NCBI GenBank assembly: GCA_949297565.1
Contig: CASFUI010000106.1
Location: forward strand, 1-9,432
Length of the DNA: 9,432 nucleotides
Reading direction: 5' to 3'
From: an uncultured Eubacteriales bacterium
GTDB lineage: Bacteria; Bacillota; Clostridia; Lachnospirales; Lachnospiraceae
The notes below the pieces were generated by a model. That model had not been told where the DNA came from, did no database searches, and was given only the letters and a program-made list of their open reading frames with translations. Below are positions 6,460 to 9,432 of this stretch, one piece after another. How positions within the stretch are numbered: the stretch's first letter is position 1; the number at the start of each line of letters is the position of its first letter. Position numbers and translations under genes: made by a program.

Positions 6460-6496
6460 GCGCGGCTTTGCGAATGGCGCGGGCTGAAATGTTACA
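6460..6496 (+). repeat. Dispersed intergenic hairpin repeat, copy 1
   Basis: This 37-nt segment matches 8022-8057 with one substitution and one single-base gap. It can fold: TTCAGCC (6449-6455) pairs with GGCTGAA (6482-6488), and inside it CGCG (6461-6464) pairs with CGCG (6478-6481) around a 13-nt loop with CTTTGCGAATG. It lies between the operon promoter and the hairpin after the CmpB-family gene, and outside both predicted transcripts or at their edge. Confidence 0.7.
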
Positions 6497-6511
6497 TTTT
6501 TCCACTACAAC

Positions 6512-6555
6512 GGACGGCGCAAAACCCGAAAAATAATTCAGGTTTTGCGCCGTCC
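6512..6555 (-). terminator. Strong hairpin, probable terminator of the CmpB-family gene
   Basis: Arms of 15 nt (6512-6526 and 6541-6555) are perfectly complementary. The stem continues with three more pairs after one mismatch, leaving a loop of about 6 nt. It begins 11 nt past the stop of the gene read on the minus strand. No U-tract follows the full stem. However, in that direction the inner part (CCTGAA pairing with TTCGGG) is followed by TTTT, which could act as a short intrinsic terminator. Confidence 0.5.
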
Positions 6556-6566
6556 TCACAGATTGC

Positions 6567-7883
6567 TTATTGAATACGCATATTTGGATATATTCTCTCT
6601 ATAAATTTATCGGTGTAAATGCTGTCACACATATGTTGTACAGGCGTAGACGCCTCAACCCCTGATTTTCTTGACACGTAACGGCTGATTGCCGCGCCGG
6701 AAACCGCCATATTCAAAACCATGAAAACAACCATAATCCATGTCATGATTTTTCCTGCCACAGGCGGTATTTTTTCCAGAAGAAAACTTGCCGCCGGATA
6801 TATGAGCTTAACCCATGCAATAGCGGCAACTCCCCAGTAAACACAGAATAAAAGATTTACACGCCCGTTTATATTATAAGGAAGATGACTGTAATCCCAA
6901 AACACCGTGCCGAATGCGATCTCCGTGAACACCGAACAGCTATACTCATAAACGCCTCCGAGCACAAAACCCCCGGCAAAAATAATAAGAGGATTTTTGT
7001 CCTTAACAGGATAAAGCAGCGCCGTAGCAAGAGCTCCCCCCAGCCCCCACACAATACTGAAAGTTCCGTACAAAAGACTGCTTCGGCTCATAAACTCTCC
7101 TGCTGTCAGCCAGACAAACACCGTTTCCACCCAGTCTCCCAGCAAAGCGCTCACAAAGAAAATCCACACCAGCTTATCAAAACAAAGTCCTTTAGCAAAC
7201 ACACGGTCTTTAGTTTTCCCAAACCCAACCTCATCATTTTTCTCCTGCCCCTCAAGCTCAGGAAATGCTTTATACATACGCTTCGATACCCACTGAAAAG
7301 TCTTCTGCCCGAGATGTCTCTTGGTCTTTTCAAGTGTCTTTGCGACATTTCCGTAAATACCTCCGGAAAAGTGCCACTTCAGCATTGTTGCTGCCGTCAC
7401 AAACAAATCTATCAGAAATATCACAATCGCCGCAATTTCCAATATCTTAATTATACTGAGCGGTATGAGCGCATAAATTACACAGACAAGCGGGTGAATA
7501 AGCCATGCCGTAGCCGCTGCCGCAAGTCCCCAGCCTATAATGCTGAAAGCACATGTATATCCTCCTATATTAAACTTTAAATGCGAATAATCCCAAAATC
7601 TGCGTCCGGTAATTTTTTTGAGCATCGCGCCCGAAAAGTATTCTGTCACAAACACAATAACCATACATGCAATAAGCTGATACAGCGGATGTTCCCACAA
7701 ATCATTTATATCAAGAAGAACTACAATCATTATAACTCCGTAATGAACACACAGAGGTCCGTTTAAAAAACCTCTGTTTGCCACTTTTCCATAGCGTATT
7801 GCCTCTGCTGTCATATCAAAAATCCAGCCCAAAAATGAATAGACAAAAAAGAAAAAAATTAACTGGTGAATGGTATACTGCAT
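6567..7883 (-). CDS. CmpB-family (PF06541) putative transporter-like membrane protein with internal duplication
   Basis: This 438-residue integral membrane protein belongs to the family often labelled putative ABC-transporter type IV, CmpB. It has many hydrophobic segments and two homologous halves. The first half opens with VYSFLGWIFDMTAEAIRYG (about 14-32) and the second with VSALLGDWVETVFVW (about 244-258). Each half contains FWDYSH followed by a similar stretch (96-101, then LKFNIGG; 328-333, then LPYNING). A charged, probably cytoplasmic region (about 181-237) separates them. No ATP-binding subunit gene is adjacent and no transport function is shown for the family, so the role is unknown. 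I start it at 7883, not at the ATG at 7925, because GGAG (7891-7894) lies 7 nt before 7883 and nothing comparable precedes 7925. It has its own promoter and a hairpin after its stop. Confidence 0.85.
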   Translation of the reverse strand: MQYTIHQLIFFFFVYSFLGWIFDMTAEAIRYGKVANRGFLNGPLCVHYGVIMIVVLLDINDLWEHPLYQLIACMVIVFVTEYFSGAMLKKITGRRFWDYSHLKFNIGGYTCAFSIIGWGLAAAATAWLIHPLVCVIYALIPLSIIKILEIAAIVIFLIDLFVTAATMLKWHFSGGIYGNVAKTLEKTKRHLGQKTFQWVSKRMYKAFPELEGQEKNDEVGFGKTKDRVFAKGLCFDKLVWIFFVSALLGDWVETVFVWLTAGEFMSRSSLLYGTFSIVWGLGGALATALLYPVKDKNPLIIFAGGFVLGGVYEYSCSVFTEIAFGTVFWDYSHLPYNINGRVNLLFCVYWGVAAIAWVKLIYPAASFLLEKIPPVAGKIMTWIMVVFMVLNMAVSGAAISRYVSRKSGVEASTPVQHMCDSIYTDKFIERIYPNMRIQ

Positions 7884-7890
7884 AATGTTT

Positions 7891-7894
7891 CTCC
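7891..7894 (-). promoter_or_regulatory. Ribosome-binding site that decides the CmpB-family start
   Basis: GGAG lies 7 nt before the ATG at 7883. The longer in-frame alternative (ATG at 7925) sits just downstream of the -10 element, almost at the predicted transcript start, and has no Shine-Dalgarno. Confidence 0.75.
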
Positions 7895-7927
7895 GTTCCT
7901 TAATTAATTTTTTTAACAATATCATAG

Positions 7928-7956
7928 ATTATATAATAAAAATATTATTTCCTCAA
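7928..7956 (-). promoter_or_regulatory. Predicted sigma-A promoter of the CmpB-family gene
   Basis: TATAAT (7928-7933, full consensus on the minus strand) and TTGAGG (7951-7956, four of six) are 17 nt apart. The start would be near 7921, giving a leader of about 38 nt. The surroundings are very A+T-rich. Confidence 0.65.
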
Positions 7957-8021
7957 TATATATAAAAAATTTATCAAAATATGAGCAAAGTTAGCTGCGA
8001 AGCAGCGGACAAACGCCTCTG

Positions 8022-8057
8022 GCGCGGCTTTGCGAATGACGCGGCTGAAATGTTACA
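8022..8057 (+). repeat. Dispersed intergenic hairpin repeat, copy 2
   Basis: Nearly identical to 6460-6496 in the same orientation. CGCG at 8023-8026 can pair with CGCG at 8040-8043 around the conserved loop. Two further small hairpins precede it: GCTGC-GAA-GCAGC (7994-8006) and CGCC-TCT-GGCG (8014-8024). The block 7991-8057 therefore looks like a longer structured element. It lies between the divergent CmpB-family and nadA promoters. Confidence 0.7.
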
Positions 8058-8065
8058 AATATCTC

Positions 8066-8093
8066 ACACATGTGTAAATGTATTTTATTTACA
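8066..8093. promoter_or_regulatory. Inverted repeats upstream of the nadA promoter, candidate operator
   Basis: ACACATGTGT (8066-8075) is a perfect 10-bp palindrome. Overlapping it, TGTAAAT (8073-8079) and ATTTACA (8087-8093) form an inverted repeat with a 7-nt spacer, ending 6 nt before the -35 of nadA. The position suits a repressor of NAD synthesis such as NiaR, but no regulator gene is in the window and the match to its known site was not checked. Confidence 0.45.
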
Positions 8094-8099
8094 ACTGTC

Positions 8100-8128
8100 T
8101 TGTCACATGTAAAGTCTTGTGATATAAT
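8100..8128 (+). promoter_or_regulatory. Sigma-A promoter of nadA
   Basis: TTGTCA (8100-8105, five of six) is 17 nt from TATAAT (8123-8128, full consensus), which is preceded by TGA as an extended -10. Transcription should start near 8135, leaving a leader of about 59 nt. Confidence 0.8.
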
Positions 8129-8188
8129 CTCACGTAATATTTTCAAAATACACTAAAGGAGACTGTCCCCGGCTTAGGGACTTTACAT
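8107..8188. promoter_or_regulatory. Widely spaced 10-bp inverted repeat flanking the nadA transcription start
   Basis: ATGTAAAGTC (8107-8116), inside the promoter spacer, is the exact reverse complement of GACTTTACAT (8179-8188), just before the start codon. The arms are 62 nt apart. The first arm is not transcribed, so this would work as DNA, for example as two operator half-sites bridged by a looping repressor. Both contain the TGTAAA element also seen at 8073 and 8087. Confidence 0.4.
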
Positions 8189-8193
8189 TTACT
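8155..8193 (+). promoter_or_regulatory. nadA leader with displaced Shine-Dalgarno and small hairpin
   Basis: The only strong Shine-Dalgarno, AAAGGAG (8155-8161), is 32 nt from the ATG. Between them GTCCC (8165-8169) can pair with GGGAC (8177-8181). The nearest alternative, AGGGA (8176-8180), is 13 nt away and would be buried in that stem. No ATG, GTG or TTG lies in frame in this stretch. The arrangement could lower or regulate nadA translation. Confidence 0.45.
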
Positions 8194-9096
8194 ATGAGTA
8201 TTATCGATAAAATCAATGATTTAAAAAAGAAAAAAAATGCCGTTATTCTTTCTCACTACTATGTCAATGACGAAATAAAGGCTGTCTCCGATTATACCGG
8301 AGATTCCTATTACCTGAGCAAAATCGCGAGAGACACAGATGCAGATATTATTGTTCTCTGCGGTGTGTCGTTTATGGGTGAGAGCGCCAAGCTCTTAAAT
8401 CCTGACAAGAAAGTACTTCTGCCTGACATTACAGCAGACTGTCCTATGGCTCATATGGCATCGGTGGATTATATTGAAAAAGTGCGCAGCCAGTACGATG
8501 ACCTGGCGGTTGTCTGTTATATAAATTCGACCGCACTTCTGAAATGCAGTTCGGACGTATGCGTGACCTCAGCCAACGCTCTCAAGGTCGTAAGCGCGCT
8601 TCCGAATAAAAACATTTTATTTATTCCCGACGAAAATCTTGGCAGATATGTGGCAGAGCAGCTTCCCGATAAAAACTTTATTTTTAATCCGGGCTTCTGC
8701 CCTATACATAAAAATATAACCGCAGCTGAGCTTGCCGAATGTAAAACTAAACATCCTGACGCTGAGGTGCTTTCACACCCTGAATGTACTCCTGACGTCC
8801 TGGCAATATCCGATTACATAGGAAGCACATCAGGGATTTTAAAATACGCGGGCGAAAGTACCCGCAAATCATTTATTATATGTACGGAATGCGGAATTTT
8901 ATACGAGCTGCGGAAAAAATATCCCGACAAGAACTTTTATACGGTCGGAGTTCCTACCTGTATAGACATGAAAAAAGTTACGCTCGAAAAAGTGCTTGAT
9001 GTGCTCAGCAGCGAAAAAAATGAGGTTTTCGTCGATGATGCATTAAAACAGAAAGCCCTCGCATCGCTTGACAAAATGCTTGAGCTTGCAAAATAA
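8194..9096 (+). CDS. nadA: Quinolinate synthase (NadA)
   Basis: This 300-residue enzyme condenses iminoaspartate with dihydroxyacetone phosphate to quinolinate in de novo NAD synthesis, using a 4Fe-4S cluster. The length fits the short NadA class of the Thermotoga maritima type. The three cluster cysteines are C83 (ADCPMAH), C169 (NPGFCPIH) and C256 (GVPTCIDMK). Substrate-site residues are also visible: H21 and Y23 (LSHYYVN), Y109 and N111 (VCYINST), and H195 and E197 (SHPEC). The ATG at 8194 is kept because later methionines would remove H21, although it lacks a well-spaced Shine-Dalgarno. It has its own promoter with inverted repeats. nadB follows 127 nt downstream; NadB makes the iminoaspartate that NadA consumes. 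The codons for C231-E-C233 just before the last third add cysteines that are not the canonical ligands. Confidence 0.96.
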   Translation: MSIIDKINDLKKKKNAVILSHYYVNDEIKAVSDYTGDSYYLSKIARDTDADIIVLCGVSFMGESAKLLNPDKKVLLPDITADCPMAHMASVDYIEKVRSQYDDLAVVCYINSTALLKCSSDVCVTSANALKVVSALPNKNILFIPDENLGRYVAEQLPDKNFIFNPGFCPIHKNITAAELAECKTKHPDAEVLSHPECTPDVLAISDYIGSTSGILKYAGESTRKSFIICTECGILYELRKKYPDKNFYTVGVPTCIDMKKVTLEKVLDVLSSEKNEVFVDDALKQKALASLDKMLELAK

Positions 9097-9223
9097 CAGT
9101 TTAAACACGCTCTTTAGGTTTTGAGTGTTACCGCGCCGGACTGCGAACACCTGGATTTCTGTCCCATCCGCTGTCCGCGCAAACATTATTGTTGCGTCTT
9201 TAAGCCGCAGAAACGGAGATTTT
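9097..9223 (+). other. nadA-nadB intergenic gap
   Basis: No gene is visible in these 127 nt. A 7-bp hairpin with one bulged A (9178-9196, loop TTAT) is followed by TCTTT, at most a weak terminator or attenuator. No convincing promoter was found, so nadB probably depends on the nadA transcript. Confidence 0.35.
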
Positions 9224-9432
9224 ATGAATAAACAGATAAATCGCGTAAATACCGATGTAATCATTGTGGGAACAGGTGTTGCCGGACTCTATGCAGCCCT
9301 CAGTCTTCCCTCAGATAAAAATATTTTAATGATTACAAAATCAAAAACTGAGGAAAGTGACTCATTTCTTGCTCAAGGCGGCATCTGCATGCTCAAAAGC
9401 GATGACGATTATGACAGCTATTTTGAGGATAC
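9224..9432 (+). CDS. nadB: L-aspartate oxidase (NadB), 5' end only
   Basis: The first 69 codons of nadB lie in the window and the frame is open to the right edge. NadB is an FAD enzyme that oxidises L-aspartate to iminoaspartate, the substrate of NadA. The N-terminal dinucleotide-binding fold is clear: DVIIVGTGVAGLYAAL (11-26), with G16-x-G18-x-x-G21. It is followed by the FAD-contacting SFLAQGGI segment (47-54), which is typical of NadB and the succinate dehydrogenase/fumarate reductase flavoproteins. The NadB assignment over those relatives rests on the neighbouring nadA. GGAG at 9215-9218 is 5 nt before the ATG. The rest of the gene, and probably nadC, lies to the right. Confidence 0.9.
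   Translation, partial: MNKQINRVNTDVIIVGTGVAGLYAALSLPSDKNILMITKSKTEESDSFLAQGGICMLKSDDDYDSYFED

Noticed and set aside
6885..7580. 231-codon open frame on the plus strand
   Set aside because: It is antisense to the CmpB-family gene, with a low-complexity Lys/His/Ser-rich translation lacking any family signature, and is best explained as a shadow.
7884..7925. ATG at 7925 as the CmpB-family start
   Set aside because: It has no Shine-Dalgarno and lies almost at the predicted transcription start; the ATG at 7883 has GGAG at 7 nt.
7933..7948. ATAATA/TATTAT inverted repeat in the CmpB-family promoter as a second PerR box
   Set aside because: The spacing (4 nt) is wrong for a PerR box and such repeats are expected by chance in so A+T-rich a stretch.
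8163..8177. Tiny leader peptide after the AAAGGAG site upstream of nadA
   Set aside because: The only frame would begin with CTG and stop after four codons; there is no support for it.
1..9432. Defence system, CRISPR array, phage or transposon content
   Set aside because: No direct-repeat array, integrase, transposase, nuclease or toxin-antitoxin pair is visible; every large frame belongs to a housekeeping or stress-response family.

Overview
This 9.4-kb window is ordinary chromosomal DNA from an obligately anaerobic, low-to-mid-GC Gram-positive bacterium, most likely a gut-type member of Clostridia. The evidence is the strong purine-rich Shine-Dalgarno sites, sigma-A-type promoters, an operon of two rubrerythrins with a PerR-type regulator, a CmpB-family membrane protein and nadA-nadB. 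I cannot name the genus. I see no phage, transposase, CRISPR array, tRNA or rRNA.

Layout. The minus strand of 1-2815 holds a SulP-family anion transporter with a STAS domain (its last codons lie beyond the left edge). Upstream of it is a DUF362 protein with two 4Fe-4S ferredoxin motifs. The DUF362 gene has a good promoter about 160 nt before its start codon, and the leader between them can fold extensively. On the plus strand, 3121-4574 holds a small GNAT acetyltransferase with a TTG start and an RlmI/YccW-like class I methyltransferase. A 46-nt near-perfect hairpin lies between the methyltransferase and the convergent operon that follows.

The minus strand of 4700-6412 is the clearest functional unit: an oxidative-stress operon read as rubredoxin-rubrerythrin-rubredoxin fusion, perR, then a second rubrerythrin. 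Its promoter is a consensus -35 with a near-consensus -10, and a perfect 21-bp palindrome containing a PerR-box-like core abuts the -10. All five PerR regulatory metal ligands and both zinc CXXC pairs are present. The simplest model is that PerR represses its own operon and peroxide releases the repression, giving two peroxide-reducing rubrerythrins and more PerR.

The minus strand of 6567-7956 encodes a CmpB-family (PF06541) membrane protein with an internal duplication. It is followed by a strong hairpin. The plus strand from 8066 to the right edge is the de novo NAD pathway: nadA (quinolinate synthase) and the 5' end of nadB (L-aspartate oxidase). The nadA promoter is rich in inverted repeats suited to a repressor, and its start codon has no properly spaced Shine-Dalgarno.

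The most interesting non-coding features are a short dispersed hairpin repeat (two near-identical copies at 6460-6496 and 8022-8057, with possible diverged relatives at 4589-4612 and 2893-2925), the folded DUF362 leader with mutually exclusive stems, and the nadA control region. The most interesting proteins are the double-rubredoxin rubrerythrin and the arrangement of near-duplicate rubrerythrins around perR. I see no convincing undescribed multi-gene system.
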